A stretch of DNA of 64,000 nt from Lichenostomus cassidix (GCA_008360975.2 CM039182.1:146324656-146388655); one strand, 5' to 3'; shown: positions 36,148-48,620, counted from the stretch's first letter. Notes: generated by a model from the letters alone, not told the origin. Numbers and translations are program-made.

Positions 36148-36573
36148 ACCATAGAATGGTTTGGGTTGGAAGGCACCTTAAAGATTTCCTTATTCCAAAG
36201 GCCCCATCATGGGCAGGAACACCTTCCCCTAGAACAGATTGCTCCAAGCCCCATCCAACCTGGCCTTGAGCACTTCCAGGGATGGGGCAGCCACAGCTTC
36301 TCTGGGCAACCTGTTTCAGTGTATCACCACTCTTATCACAATTAATTCTTTCCAATACCTAATCTAAACCCACCTTCCTTCAGCTCAAGATCATTCTCCC
36401 TCATCCTATCACTACAAGTCCTCATGAAAAGTCCTTCTCCAGCCTTCTTGGAGGCTCCCATTAGGTTCTTGATGATGCATTAAGGTCTCCCTGGAGCACT
36501 CACTTCTCCAATTCCAGCCTGTCTCCATGGTCGTGGCTTCCTCTGGACTCATTCCAGCATGTCAACACCTTAG
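36148..36573 (-). mobile_element. CR1 LINE, 3' terminal ~425 bp
   Basis: Minus orientation. From the terminus it reads accatagaatggtttgggtt, aaggcaccttaaagatttcc, gggcaggaacaccttcccct, ccatccaacctggccttgag, cacttccagggatggggcag, cacagcttctctgggcaacc, ctaatctaaacccacctt, ctatcactacaagtcctc, ccttctccagccttcttgg and ctccaattccagcctgtctc. All blocks are in CR1 order. It is 5'-truncated. The overlapping plus-strand frames at 35931-36345 cross it and are not genes. Confidence 0.96.
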
Positions 36574-37189
36574 CTGAAAATCCATGGTGCATTTACTCAC
36601 CCCCATCCTGTTTTATTAAGTCAGTGGACTCTTTGACTGAAAGAAACTTTCAGTTCTACAAGGCAGATTTCTTTGAGGTACTATATGTACATAGATGCAA
36701 AATATGATTTGCATCTCCATTCATAAATCTAGATATTTATGTTGAATAGCTCTTTCTCACCACAAAAGACTAAAGCATGATTAGGATAGAGATAATGTTC
36801 ATTGCAATGCAATTTTAAGAGGAATTTTACTCACTGTCATTTTTAAAAAGCTAACATTTCTTTGGTTAAAGAATATATTAAATGATAAGCAATAGTTTGT
36901 GACTGTGATTTGTGCAGTGAAAAAGAGCTGTAAAACCTAACAAATTCTTTCCAAGTACCTTGGAAATATCAGAGAGCCACAGATAGTCAGTATTCGTAAT
37001 GAAGAAAACATATCAAATCAACTTTTTTCCTGTGTAAAATTGTTTGTGGATTGAGCAGAAGCTGGTAATGTCATATTGTTACTTTGGTAATACTTCTGAC
37101 ACAGGCTTAGTTGTTATTTTCCCAAATAAGCCTGAGAAATCTGGACTAGATGAAACTACCACAGAGTAGGTGGAAAGACAATTTGGAAG
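36574..37189. other. Noncoding stretch, nothing recognised
   Basis: AT-rich unique sequence between a young-type and an old CR1 copy. Confidence 0.5.
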
Positions 37190-38010
37190 CTGTACTCAGG
37201 GATTATTTGTCAGTGGTTCATAGTCAAAACAGAGGGAAGTGTTGGGCAGGATCCAACAGGCGTCTGCCTTCATTTTGGAGCTCTTCAATACTTTTGCTAA
37301 TGATCCAGATGATGGAATGCAAAGTGTACTTATTAAATCTGCAGGTGACAACAAGCTTCAAGAAGTTCAAGAACAAGACTGGAATTCAAAATTATGGTGA
37401 GGCACAGGAGATATGGTTGGAAAAACTGTGCTGAAATTCATTAGGGACTCATGCAAAATATAACACTTCACAGGCATAATCAGCTGTAAAAATTCGGAAT
37501 GGAGAGCAGCTGCTTGAGCAGCCGTTACACAGAGAAGTGTTTAGAAGTTATAGTGGGTCATAAGTGAGCAGTCATCCTTCTCCAACCCCCTCCCTCCATC
37601 ATGACTGTAAAACCAGTAGCATAACCTTCAGTCCCATATGTTGTTATCCCTTCAATTTATTCAGCACTGGGGAGGCCATTTCTAGAACAACATATCAAAG
37701 ACAGCTATGGACAAAAGCCAGAGGACAGGAGTGAGAGTGATCACATATCTGAAAAGAGTGATATTTTAGGAAACACTGAAAAAAATCCAGCCATTCAGCC
37801 AAAAGGGGAAAAGACTGGAAGCATACTAGGCAATGTGCTGTAGAAAACAGGAAAGAAATATCCATGTAGGACATGTTAAGAAATTCCAACCTCTATTTTA
37901 TAAAAATTAAGTTTAGATTTCAGGACAAAACTTCTAGAAGTGGTGGAATGTGTTCCATGGAGTCTTGGGAATATTGGGCTGAAAGGATCTCTGCAAGCCA
38001 TTTAGTTCTT
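37190..38010 (+). mobile_element. Ancient CR1 LINE relic
   Basis: It is diverged but in CR1 order. It has a ttttgctaatgatccagatg / aatgcaaagtgtacttatta / aatctgcaggtgacaacaag block, matching the CR1 region for 'finite domain' Asp-Leu-Asp and Asp-Asp-Thr-Lys-Leu. Further on come cagcactggggaggcc, a cattcagccaaaagggg block and a gaagtggtggaatgtgttcc block. The divergence from the other CR1 copies here is large, so it is an old insertion. A 94-codon frame (37150-37434) covers its first part by chance or as a remnant. Boundaries are approximate. Confidence 0.55.
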
Positions 38011-40428
38011 CAGTTCATCTTCAGTTCAGTGATTTACTGTTGCCACTGTCAACTTTCCTGGAGGAGGTGTGGAGTCTTTATAACATAAGGAGTTTTAGAA
38101 GAGAAAAAAGCCACAAAGATGCACTTAGACAAAAAATAGACATCTCTATATTTCAGTATTTCTGTAGTGACTGTTGTGTCTGCCAGCTGCTCCAGTTAAC
38201 TGCTTGAAGGGGAAATGTTCAATTTCCCAAAATGTGTAATTCTGAGTATTTACTTTTAAAGGAGCCTTCTTTAGGAAGCTGCTGTTGTTTTTATTTGGAA
38301 ATCTTCATAGACCAGCACCTTCAGCTGGTCATGGAAATATCTTACTAGTTGGCCATTTTGAGGTGTTTGGTAAGATCAGGCATAATTTTCTGGATTGAGT
38401 AATGTCCAGAACAAACTCTTTCACTACTGGAAAGCACAAAATTTGTGTGAGAAAAGTGGCTTTAGCAACTACCTGAACCTATTGCTACAGACCACTATGT
38501 TAGACCACATTCCTGTTAAATCATCTTTATACACAGCCATTGTCTGATCAAAAAATCATTCTTACGATAAGAGATCACATCTGGACGTTTTGGTCAGAAC
38601 GAGAAAGAAGTGAATATTGTGTGGTTTATACTGCAACAGTTTTCACATTCAATCGCATTGTTGGAGGAGTAAATTAGGTCTCCAGGGGGTCCTAATCACT
38701 AAGGCTACAGACTTATGCTGCCACTTGTGCTCTGCTGGGTTTCATGAATCTCAAATTATTTTGCTATCTAGTAGATTACTATCCTCAGGAGGGAGTAAAG
38801 AATGAGAAATATGCACAAATTCCCTCATTCTCCTTCTCTACTCTATAACTAGAGAGTTAAAGTAGCTTATTCAGAAAATAAGAGAAGTAGGAATGAATCT
38901 GCACAGGTAGAGTTGAATACCGACCTGCACTCTCCCACCTCATAAGAGAGTCATTATATTAAAAAAAACCTCAAGGAGAGAGAAGAAATTAATGGAATTC
39001 CAAACTTTTGCCTTGCGAGACATTCTGTGGGAATCTTTAATGTACCACACTTTTCTGGGCAGGATCCTGATTAAGCAGAATTACCTGGATAGAAAATATC
39101 ACATCCCTACCAGCACAGAAGTACTCTGCAATGTTGAAGAAGAACTTAGAGCAGCAAGAGAAACTTAGGGTAAATGAGTAAATAAACTTCCTGTGGCATT
39201 TAGATGCCTCCAGATCTAGAGTAAAGTTCAATTTCATTTTATGTGAAGAATCACCACCTCTTGTTTGCTTTGAATCTGACCCTTGTTTCATTTAGTGATT
39301 TGCAGAACTCATGCTGAGAAGAGGGAAAAGGAAACCATTTGCTGCTCACCTTCCCCAAACCACATATGACTTGGCAGATCTATGATACTTTCATGTGTGA
39401 GCATTGCAGGGTTTAGATACAGAGGCCCAGATTAATTTCACTGAAATCTTGTTAGCCAACATATCTAAATTAGTGCTAGAAGTGTTGTACAATTTCTCTG
39501 AGGTCAATGCAGAGGACAAGGCTTTACAGAGGCCAGCTTAGATCTCCTGTGGTCTGAATGCCTTTTTGAGATATCATCATCCTCCTTCCTCTGATGACAG
39601 TTTGAATCTCAGCCAGAGAAGCAGAGAAATTTGGCCCTTTGTGTCCTGGATGTACATGGTGGGTCCAGCACCCAGTACCCACCACACTCATTCAAAAACT
39701 CAGGAAGTCTTAAAGGTTCTTAAAGTGTTGTTTATTTTTGTTCAGTGTTGGGAATGATTCTTTTCAAATTCAAACCTATGTGAAACTACCTGATTGATTT
39801 GAAGAGGCAACTAATTTGTCTGCTAATTGAACGTATCCTGCTATTTTTGTATATGTACTTGAACCTCATTCAAAATAAAGCAAATCATTTCTATTTATTT
39901 TGGCATCTTCTTCATGTCGAGAATCATTAAATTCTTTTTAGGTCATAACTCACAATGTTCTTTTATCAATCTCTCCTACAATTAACAAAATTTATTTTAA
40001 TAGACAGTTCTCATTTTTATATTGTCCAGTGGATGATTTTATAGTTATTGGTACTTTTAAAAAAGTTAAAAATAACCCCCCAAATATTTAACTGCTTAAC
40101 CAACACATTCTTATAACTGATATTCATAAGAACAATATTTGCAATTCTTGATCAGTTCAACTTGATATTTCTTTAGAATCCACTGTAAATGCTTCAGTAA
40201 AATAAGACTCCAGAGAACTGCACAGAAAGTCCAGCAAATCCAAGTTAATCCTACCCTGCCAGCAGAAATATTGTCCCCTCTTACTCATTTCCCATTTCTA
40301 AGATAGACCTCAGGCACTTTAGGCCAAACATAAAGACCCAAGTTACATGTGATAGTACAGGCAAGTCTGGACAAATAAACAACTTTTTAATTTTGAATGG
40401 ATTGAATGGCATGTACACAAGGTCGTAT
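38011..40428. other. Noncoding stretch, nothing recognised
   Basis: Unique AT-rich sequence. Frames are under 90 codons. No repeat family was recognised. Confidence 0.5.
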
Positions 40429-40650
40429 AGTGATAGGACAAGAGGGAATGGCCTTACTGAGCGAGTTTAGATTTAGATTAGATATTAAAACCAAAATTCT
40501 TTACTGTGAAGGTAGTGAGGCACTGGAGCAGTTTGCCCAGAGAGGCTGAGGGCTCCCCATCCCTGGAAGTGCTCAAGGCTCTGAGTAACCTGCTCTAGTG
40601 GAAGGTGTCCTTTCCTATGGCAGGGGTTTGGAACTCCTTGGTTTTTAAGG
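40429..40650 (+). mobile_element. CR1 LINE 3' end fragment
   Basis: agtgataggacaagaggga, gagtttagatttagattaga, aattctttactgtgaaggta, gtgaggcactggagcagttt, gcccagagaggctgaggg, catccctggaagtgctcaag, aacctgctctagtggaaggt and ggcaggggtttggaactcct follow in CR1 order. The terminal ATTCTATGAT units are missing. The copy stops at about 40650, close to an opposed CR1 fragment. Confidence 0.92.
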
Positions 40651-40677
40651 CCCAGAAATGGCCTCATTAGGGGCAAG

Positions 40678-40923
40678 TAGAGGGGAAGGATTACCTTCCT
40701 CAACCTGCTGGCCACACTCTTCCCAATGCACCCCAGGATACCACTGACCCTCCAGGTCACCAGAGCACTGCTGGCTCATGGTCAACTTGTCACCCACCAA
40801 GAGTCCCAGGTCCTTCTCAGCAGAGCTGCTCTATCGTAGATCAGCCCCCAGCCAAGCTGATGCTTGGGGTTATTCCTCCACAGGTGCAGGATGAGAAACT
40901 TGCCTGTGACTCTTTGGTTGAAT
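40678..40923 (-). mobile_element. CR1 LINE, internal 3' segment in opposite orientation
   Basis: Minus orientation. caacctgctggccacactct, gcaccccaggataccact, cagagcactgctggctcatg, gtcaacttgtcacccaccaa, gagtcccaggtccttctcag, cagagctgctctatc and gttattcctccacaggtgca are the reverse complement of the CR1 segment that lies just upstream of the last ~600 bp. It lacks a 3' terminus, so its 3' part was lost at or before the junction with the plus-strand fragment. Confidence 0.88.
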
Positions 40924-43900
40924 ATTCCTAATGTTAAATTAACATTCAAAATGGATTCTTCAAGAAGGAAGAACTCTCCTGTTGTCCTGTGAAGACCCAG
41001 CAGCTACTGGAGTGGGGTGTAGTTCATAAGCCAGACCCTGACCCACTAAGGAAACACAAAAATTAAATGATAAATGCTGACCCATTCCCTCAGGAATTTC
41101 CTACTGACCTCTTCTTAGAACAAATACTAATTGATTTTCATATAATGTCCATTGATTGATCACTCTAACCTTGAATTCTCATACATGAAGGAGCATACAT
41201 TTTTGAAAGGATTTGAAACAGAAGATGCAATTTGACAGTCAATGCAGATAATGTGGCACAATTTATTCCTTTAGGAGATTCATGTCTACATTTGAAACTA
41301 AAGTCTAGACAACAGCTACAGCACTGGCATTTTCAAAGTACTGTATTACAGCCTCAGCTGGCATGAAATGGTGTGCACAATGGAGCCAGAGTGATTTACA
41401 CCTGCAGAAAAGCTGGCTGGCTTTAGAGGTTTGTTTATGAAGGTAAAAAAAAAAAAAAAGTAAAAAATAAAATCACTTTTCCATCTGCTTTCTTTTTTTT
41501 TTCTTTACTTATTTTTTATGATCTGTCAAAAGCCAAAAAAGAAAAGTGAGAGCAAACTGCTGTGACCAAAAAAAAAAAAAAAGGCCAGGGATAGCAAACA
41601 ATTACTAGAAAACAGCATAAGCAAATTAAAATGGAAAGAAAATGCCAGAGACTACTACCGTGCTGCATTCTTTGGAGAATCAACTTGCAATGGATTAGCA
41701 CAAATGTGCCTTGATCCATCATCATGTTCTCCAGTTCAGCAAGCACAAACTGATAGTTTGGAATGGAGGTAGCGTGAAGTAAATGCTGTAATTTGTGACT
41801 GTGTGACAGCAAATGAAACTCGGCAAGAGGGCCAAGCTATCTGAAGCAAAACAATAATAGCTTGGTGAGCATATTAGGCAACCCCAGAGGAGAGGAGATG
41901 AAAGATTCGGGCAATAAGGAGAATGTATGTATTTTAGACGTTAGGCAACCCTATTCTCAAGGCATTACAAGCAACAAGAATGTCTGAAAAGTGCATCTGA
42001 GTTGGGCAGAAACATATTCACCCCTGGTAAGCACATTTCCCAATAATGCCTTGGTGAGAAGAAATAAAACTAAATAGGAAAATAGAAAAGGATTATCACC
42101 CTGGCTAGTAGATTCTTTTCAGAAAGCATCTGGCTAGAAGTAAATAGTATTATGAGACCTTTGCCTAGTTTTTATGATTTATGTGTTAGTTTTATCAGAG
42201 CTAGGATATGGTGTTTATTGGGTACTACATGCTCTGGGAATTTATGTTGCATAGCTAAACATCATGTCTGTATATCTTTTCTCAGTAATCTCTGATAATA
42301 CCCAAATGGGCTTTTTATTTTAAACATCTGGACAGCCGTATGGTTCGTGAGAATTAAGGTGCTAAGTGAAGAAAACAGCACAATCATAAAACCTTTCAAA
42401 TAAACAAAGCTTTCTTTGGAACATTAACTTCTTTACAGAGAAATTTTCTCTGTTCCTAAAAATGCACTTAGTACTTTATGTCTTAATCTCAAAGTAAAGC
42501 TTTTCTCTAAAAAATAATCTCAAGACATTTAATGGTGCCATTACTGTAGAAAACTATGAGATATTTGCATAAAAGGCACATCACAAAAAGAAATATAGAA
42601 AAAAAAACCTCTTCTTTTTCCCCTAGCTTTTGTCTTTGTTTCACACTAAAAGCAGGAAAATACTGTTCAGCCAGGTGTTCTCTTCTACTCAGTAATAACA
42701 CTGTCAGCACTATCATAAAAATAGCTAAAGGTGTAATTTAGGGAAATTTGTCTGCATATTAATAATTGAGTTTCTATTTGTTGATACTGAAATCCAAAAG
42801 AGAGGCAAAGATAACGCAATGTATTCAGTTCTTTGTCATTATGCACGTGCATGTCAATGTCAGTGCATGTCTGCAGGTTTATAGCTCAAAAATGTATGTA
42901 AAACTATTCTCTCATGAAAATAATAAAAATATGCTGAGAATTACTACTCACAAGTCATATAAAGAAATAAAAATCATTGGGTATTAGTCTTCTTCCAAAG
43001 TACTTTTAAGAGTTGACAATATGCTTCTATTTCATATTAGAGAGATATTGTATATACACATATATATATGAGACAACCTCCTTTAGCAATATAAGAAATA
43101 AAAATATGTAAAACTGCATAATCTGGTAGCCTTCCTTTTTTGCAATATACTTTTCTTCATGAATGATTCAATTTCTTTTATAAACTATTGTTGCTTGATT
43201 TTACTGAGGAATTAATTTCCATCTTAACTGAATCTTCAGTATCATAACCTGTCTTTCTTCCTGTATCAACTCATTCTCATGTCTTCAAATTTATTAAATG
43301 CAGTGGGACAGGATGGATCAGTAAAGTTTGCTTGGATAACCATTATTGCAAGACTAGACCCTGGAAGTAAAAGCGTTTCTTGGTCATACGTGACCTATAC
43401 GGCATCATATATTTTGAGGGGTCAGAAGCAAAGTTCTTCTGATTTTCTTAAAAAGCAATTAGAAAATTCCTATCCAGATGTAGAGATTTTTTCCTGATTT
43501 ACCATGCTTTACAAGCTTCCTACTCACTGGTTGTACAGGCATACTTATGGTGAAAAATAAGACTAGATATACACAAAAGATTTATGCAAAAATCAGTGGT
43601 TGGGGTTCTCCAGCTCAGTTGCAATTTGCAGATGTTCTTAGGCAGGTTGGATAGATTTTGTTTAGATTTTATTTTGTTTCTAGCAAGAATAATTTTGTAA
43701 ATTTTAAGGCATAATTTTGCTGGAGGATAAACTAGATGATCTTGGCAAAACTGCTCTAGTGTTATTCTGAAAAGCAGCGATTTTCACAGAATTTGATCAG
43801 TACTGAGCTGTAGCTTAGAAATGTAGCTTAGAAACTGTACAATTGCAAATGCCAGTTTCTCTTTGTACCATTGAACTTGCCTACATATATGGGAGTTGCT

Positions 43901-43936
43901 GAGTAATGCTGATATCTTTGGGATGATCTCATGCTA
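40924..43936. other. Noncoding stretch, nothing recognised
   Basis: It holds two runs of about 15 A at roughly 41446 and 41567. The balanced, repeat-free segment at about 41590-41850 could be conserved noncoding sequence. No gene recognised. Confidence 0.45.
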
Positions 43937-44211
43937 CTCATTTGTTGCTGTTGAGCATCTAGCAGAGTAATGAAGGCACCAGTTCTCAGTGGCAAGAAGG
44001 AATGACCTTTATTGTTTTGATTTCATCACATATATAGAGTTCTCAAAAGTCACCCAGATTGGTCAGTCAGAAGCCTTCCCCCAGGCCTGATTGGCCAGGC
44101 CTGCACTGTCCAAGTTCTGGGACACTGTTCCAATAACATCCAAACTTTATCTTTATTTGTAAAACACAAGAAGAATTCTCGTGGGAAAAACCTGTGCTAG
44201 CCACACTCATT
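43937..44211 (-). mobile_element. Solo LTR of an endogenous retrovirus with 6-bp target duplication
   Basis: The LTR proper is 43943-44205 (263 bp). On the plus strand it begins tgttgctgttgagc and ends gtgctagccaca, giving the TG...CA ends. The host duplication ctcatt is present exactly at 43937-43942 and again at 44206-44211. In its own (minus) orientation it has two CCAAT-type boxes (ggccaatcagg, tgaccaatctgg), a TATA box (actctatatatgtg) and a polyadenylation signal (caataaagg). No internal retroviral sequence remains between flanks, so it is a solo LTR left by recombination. A 6-bp duplication is typical of class II (ERVK-like) elements. A sister copy lies at 50224-50485. Confidence 0.93.
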
Positions 44212-44284
44212 ATCATTACTTTTGTGAATAAACCAGTGGCAGTGCAGTGGAGGAGCACTAAGGTTATCAGGGTCCATAGTACAT
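44212..44284. other. Short spacer between LTR and old CR1
   Basis: Unique sequence. Nothing recognised. Confidence 0.5.
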
Positions 44285-44636
44285 TGGATATACAGTCAGG
44301 CTGAGGGAAATGGAATTACTGAGGCTGGAAAAGGGAAAGGTAAAGGCGGCTGTGAGGGCTCCCATCATTTCATAAAAAGAAGCTTTTAAAGAACGCAGAT
44401 TCCAACTCTTAGAGGTATTAGGGAAGGTTAGAGACAGCAGTCTTCCTCCAGGAAAGGAAATTCTGATTGGAAATGAGGAAAACCCAGGAGAATGGATGTT
44501 TTGTCTCCATCAGCTTTTTGAAGACAGTCTGGAAAAGATTTTCTGGAGCCAGCTTTGTCTAACTTTGGATTTAGACTTGCTTTGATGGAGGGTTTGCATT
44601 AAAGACTTCCAGATATTTCTCCCAATGACCTTTTAT
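44285..44636 (+). mobile_element. Old diverged CR1 LINE 3' end
   Basis: Diverged blocks in CR1 order: a gaggctggaaaaggg block, an ggaaatgaggaaaaccc block, then tttttgaagacagtctgg, agccagctttgtctaacttt, cttgctttgatggagggttt and gacttccagatatttctccc. The terminal repeat is not recognisable. It is older than most CR1 copies in this window. Boundaries are approximate. Confidence 0.55.
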
Positions 44637-45818
44637 TATATTTACTTAGGTGAAGAACATAAGGCTCCTTTTACAGTCAAAGAGAAGAATATGTTTCTGG
44701 AGGAATCACTCATTCATTGGGTGAAGAAGGACCCAAAATCAGCATATCTTTTAACTCAAATTCTATTAATAATTATGCAAATTTTTGGCAAAACAAAATG
44801 CCAGTCTTCCAGTGTGGACACATATTCATTACCTGGGTAACAACTCAGTCCAGGTTAAGAAGGGCATGTTTTGCCACTCTGCTCCTTTTCTGTGCAAGTT
44901 TCAGCCACTGAGAGGAGAGGGAAAGGTGTGACTCGATGGACAAGAAAACAAAGGAGCCACACTGTGCCAGCAGTGTGCTGCACTGACACACAGTCTGTGA
45001 CCCAATTTGTGTCCTGCTGGTAATGAAGTAAATACAAAGTATCATTAGCAGGCAGCCCAAATGCAATCCTTCGGGCAAAGGCTCTTAATTTTACTCAAAC
45101 TCACATTCCTTTTTGCATCTAAAAATGCCAGAGGACTATTTGTCTGGAGATTAAATTCTGCTTTAATGTATAGGGATTGACAAGCAATAAGTTTCTTTGC
45201 ATTTGAGGTTTTGAGACTGCCTTATTCCAAGTATTTATTAATGAAAAGGGGAGAAAAATGAACTGTCTGGATCACTGATCTTTTTATAGATAATATATAT
45301 TTTTATGAGAAAGAGAGAAATGGACTTCAAATTTTAATGCTATGCAGCTTCTTGCAGCAATCCAAATTTCCAGTGTGAAGACAGTTCAGTTTTTGGAAAA
45401 ATTGGAGCTAAAAAACTGTATATTGTAAGGACCAAGTATTTTCTAAGAGGTCTAAAGAAGGCAAGAGACTGTTTGTCTGTGTACGGGGTTTCAGGCTCAC
45501 CCTTTCAATCCAGAATATAGTTAAAGGTCATAACACGTAAAAGAAATCCGGATGCATTTTACTGTACTTTCTGCCACAAAACAAAAATTATCAACTTTGC
45601 TGAGGTTTACCTGATCCACAGCCTGAGGCACAGTATGAGGGGAAGCGCTGAGTTGCTTCTCCAGGAAGCTAAGAGGAAAACTTCTCTGCTGCTCACTGTG
45701 TGTTAGCTGTCAGTCCTTGACTATTTCAGAGATCAAGACTGGAAAAATATGGGCCCAAATAGCCAGATTTTCCACCCAGAAAATGGGCACATACAGTTAA
45801 TGAGTATGGCCTTGTTGG
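44637..45818. other. Noncoding stretch, nothing recognised
   Basis: Unique sequence with short overlapping frames on both strands. Confidence 0.5.
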
Positions 45819-45940
45819 ACTTCCCTGAACTTCCCTTCCCTTCCCTTCCCTTCCCTTCCCTTCCCTTCCCTTCCCTTCCCTTCCCTTCCCTTCCCTTCCC
45901 TTCCCTTCCCTTCCCTTCCCTTCCCTTCCCTTCCCTCCCT
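45819..45940 (-). repeat. GGGAA pentamer array on the minus strand
   Basis: About 22 tandem TTCCC units on the plus strand, so the G-rich strand is minus. At the left edge the units change to ttccctgaacttccc and ggacttccc. On the minus strand these read GGGAA-GTTCA-GGGAA-GTCCA, the same variant pentamers as in the 22.7-23.5 kb array. The Leu-Pro-Phe-Pro-Ser and Lys-Gly-Arg-Glu frames across it are artefacts. Confidence 0.96.
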
Positions 45941-48527
45941 TTTCTTTTCTTTCTGTTGCAAATTAAAAATGTAAACACACTCTGGATCAAAGGTGGAAAT
46001 CTTCAGTTTAGTTTTGGGGGAGTCTGTTTTGTTTAGCTTTGGTTTGGGGTTTTCTTTTTTTTATTTCTTTGTTGGGTTTTTTCCTCAACTGAAGGGGTAT
46101 TTCGATAAGGGTTCAGTGTGCAAGTTGTCATTTTGGTGAAGTCTAACACAGAGCTGCCTCTATTTATCAAAGTAATATCTTCCATTGCACAAATCTAGTA
46201 TGACAGGAAGGACAGACCCTTTCCTTTTCTGGGGCTCAGATTTTATTTATAATAGCATGGTACCAGTGGGTCTTTTATTAAGAACCTCTGGTCTCTGAAA
46301 CAAAAAAGTGTTGTTGAGTAAGAATTGTAGAGAAGAAACCAGCTCAGGGTTATCTCTGCTGCACCCCAAGTGTCTTCACAGCAGATGAGGCAGCTGCAAC
46401 CTTACTGCCATTTTTATTAAAAAGGAAAGAAAAGAGAAAAGAATTATGACTCTGTCTTCCTCTTCTATCTGGTCTTGTATCCTAATAAATTAGCTGCTTC
46501 TTATTTTCAATGGCCCAGTTCTCACTGTTGTTTGTACTTGGTATGTTGATGGGTCCAGGGCATGTTTTGGTAATGAGATATGTAAGTTGTAGCTTTTCAC
46601 TTTTTTTCTGGTGTTGGTCTTTTGGGTCACATACACTCTGGAGATTCCTGTCAGTGTCTGAAGAATGTTTTCTGACTAGTTTTTTTTGGTTTTTTGAACA
46701 ATACTGTTTTACTAAGAAACGTTAAAAAATTGGTAATTTTGCTCTCTATGTAGTCACCATTCAAATGCAAAGCAGATGCTTCACAGGAGAAGGAAGTGAA
46801 TATATGCAGATAGCAGGTGTGAGGAGAGAAGGTGCTCAAAGTCTCCAAGTTTCAAATATTTGGGCTGTATACATAACTGACTAGCTTTTCCCTTTCCAAT
46901 ATGCTGTTGAAGGTGAGTTAGTCCCTCTGGAAAAAGGGTTAGAAAAGGAAAAACTCTCTTTATCATAGGCTATTTTAAATTCTTCTGTAGGAAATACTCT
47001 GCAGAGAGCTGCCCTGCAGTCCTTGTCCCAGAGTTCCTTCTCCAATTCCATGCTGTTGCTCCCTCTTGTCTGCCACTCTCTGTCCCAGACATGCATTAAA
47101 TGGATGAGTGCAGTGATTACTCCATGGTCAGAGTTCACAACTGCCACAGGAATCCTCAGGGAAAAAAGAATAAAAGGCTATGTATGGGGAGGATATTTAG
47201 GTTTGAGATACTTAAAGCAAGGACAAAATCACCACTGTTTTCAGGGGATGTTTTCTTTCAGCTCCTTCACATGACACAAAGCATCGTGCTTTGTCTGACC
47301 TGCTGCACAACATGAGTGACATCGTTAACACAAAGTGACTGGGCTAAAGAAAACCGATGGGATGCAGCCGGAGTGGTTGTGTTGAAGGCTCCAAAGTGGC
47401 TCCTGGGACTGTCAAGCAGTTAAGCTGCAAATGGGCTATTTGTTATGCTATGATCCTTGACATTCTTTGCACTGGTACAAAAAGAAGGGGGGTGGGGACA
47501 ATACTATTTGCCTTTTCACTGAGATTTTTTTCCCTTCCACAAAAGCCTATGATTTAGGCTCGGTTTTTGTTTTGGCTCAAATTATTTTCCAAATAACACC
47601 GTGACTCAGGAAACAATGAATGGTGAGAATAATGTTCACCTCCAGAATGCTGTGCAGGGGAACACATTATTTTGCATCAACCACATTAGCTGTACACTGG
47701 CCTTTGTTTTCCACCACATCATTCATGGTACAAGTTAATTACACACTTTCAATGTGCTGCTTTCTTTCTTACCACACAAGATAATACAATTCGGAACTCA
47801 TTTAAGCAAAGCAAATGCTTTCCTTCCTATTATGTATTGTGCCAAGCAGTAAATAATAGTAATTAATAAAAAGCAGAACAGAGTTCAGCAAAGTCACTTC
47901 TTGCTTTTATTCGTAAAGAAAACTAGGATTTCACTAAGGACAGTAATGGATGTTCCTCTGCTGTTCCCAAAATGGGATATTGGTCATAGGTAATTGTTTC
48001 TTGAGACAGGCAGAGAGTGACAGTGAAGATTTAATCTGCTTTCCTCAGCATATCCAAGAATTAGCTTTTCTATGGCATAATAGGTAAACTGCAAACACAT
48101 CTCTTGTGACATGACAGCTGGTTCCAGAGGTTTATCCTGTGTATGGATATGCCAACAAAGCTGTTGGTCTGATCTTCCTCCTCTTCTCTCAATTTAGTCT
48201 GATTAGCTAAATTGTAGTAGCTTTTCCCTTTTACCACAATACTTACTCAAATTTCTCCATCACTTCTCTGCTTTGCATACTGATGTCCTTCTCCCTACAT
48301 AATTTTCTACATTTATCTACATCCCAGAGACTACATATATCTTAGCACCTGGACATTCCCCAGTTGGGGTTTTGCTCTCTTCTGGAACACACCACAGACA
48401 ATGGGGTTTTTGACATTCAAAGGAATACAACTATCAGAAATTTTTTGGTATTTCATTTCACTACACTGAAGATTGGTTTGGTCAGCAATTTCTGCTTCCT
48501 GTCAGAATCTTGTACCATCATGTGCAG
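45941..48527. other. Noncoding stretch, nothing recognised
   Basis: AT-rich unique sequence. The part at about 47570-47900 is free of simple repeats and has the look of conserved noncoding DNA, which needs alignment to confirm. No gene recognised. Confidence 0.45.
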
Positions 48528-48620
48528 CATGGGCAAGTGTCCCTGCTCATGGCATGGGGGTTGGAACTCGTTAATCTTCAAGATCCCTTCCGACTCAAAT
48601 CATTCCATGATTCTATGATT
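48528..48620 (+). mobile_element. CR1 LINE, 3' terminal ~90 bp
   Basis: gggcaagtgtccctgctcat, ggcatgggggttggaactcg, atcttcaagatcccttccga, then cattccatgattctatgatt. Typical CR1 3' terminus with two terminal units. Confidence 0.92.

Noticed and set aside
37150..37434. 94-codon frame that might be a gene
   Set aside because: It overlaps CR1-like blocks of an ancient relic and has no independent coding support.
45733..46036. Frames with Leu-Pro-Phe-Pro-Ser or Lys-Gly-Arg-Glu repeats on both strands
   Set aside because: They are translations of the (TTCCC)n array. Both strands stay open because the repeat lacks stop codons.
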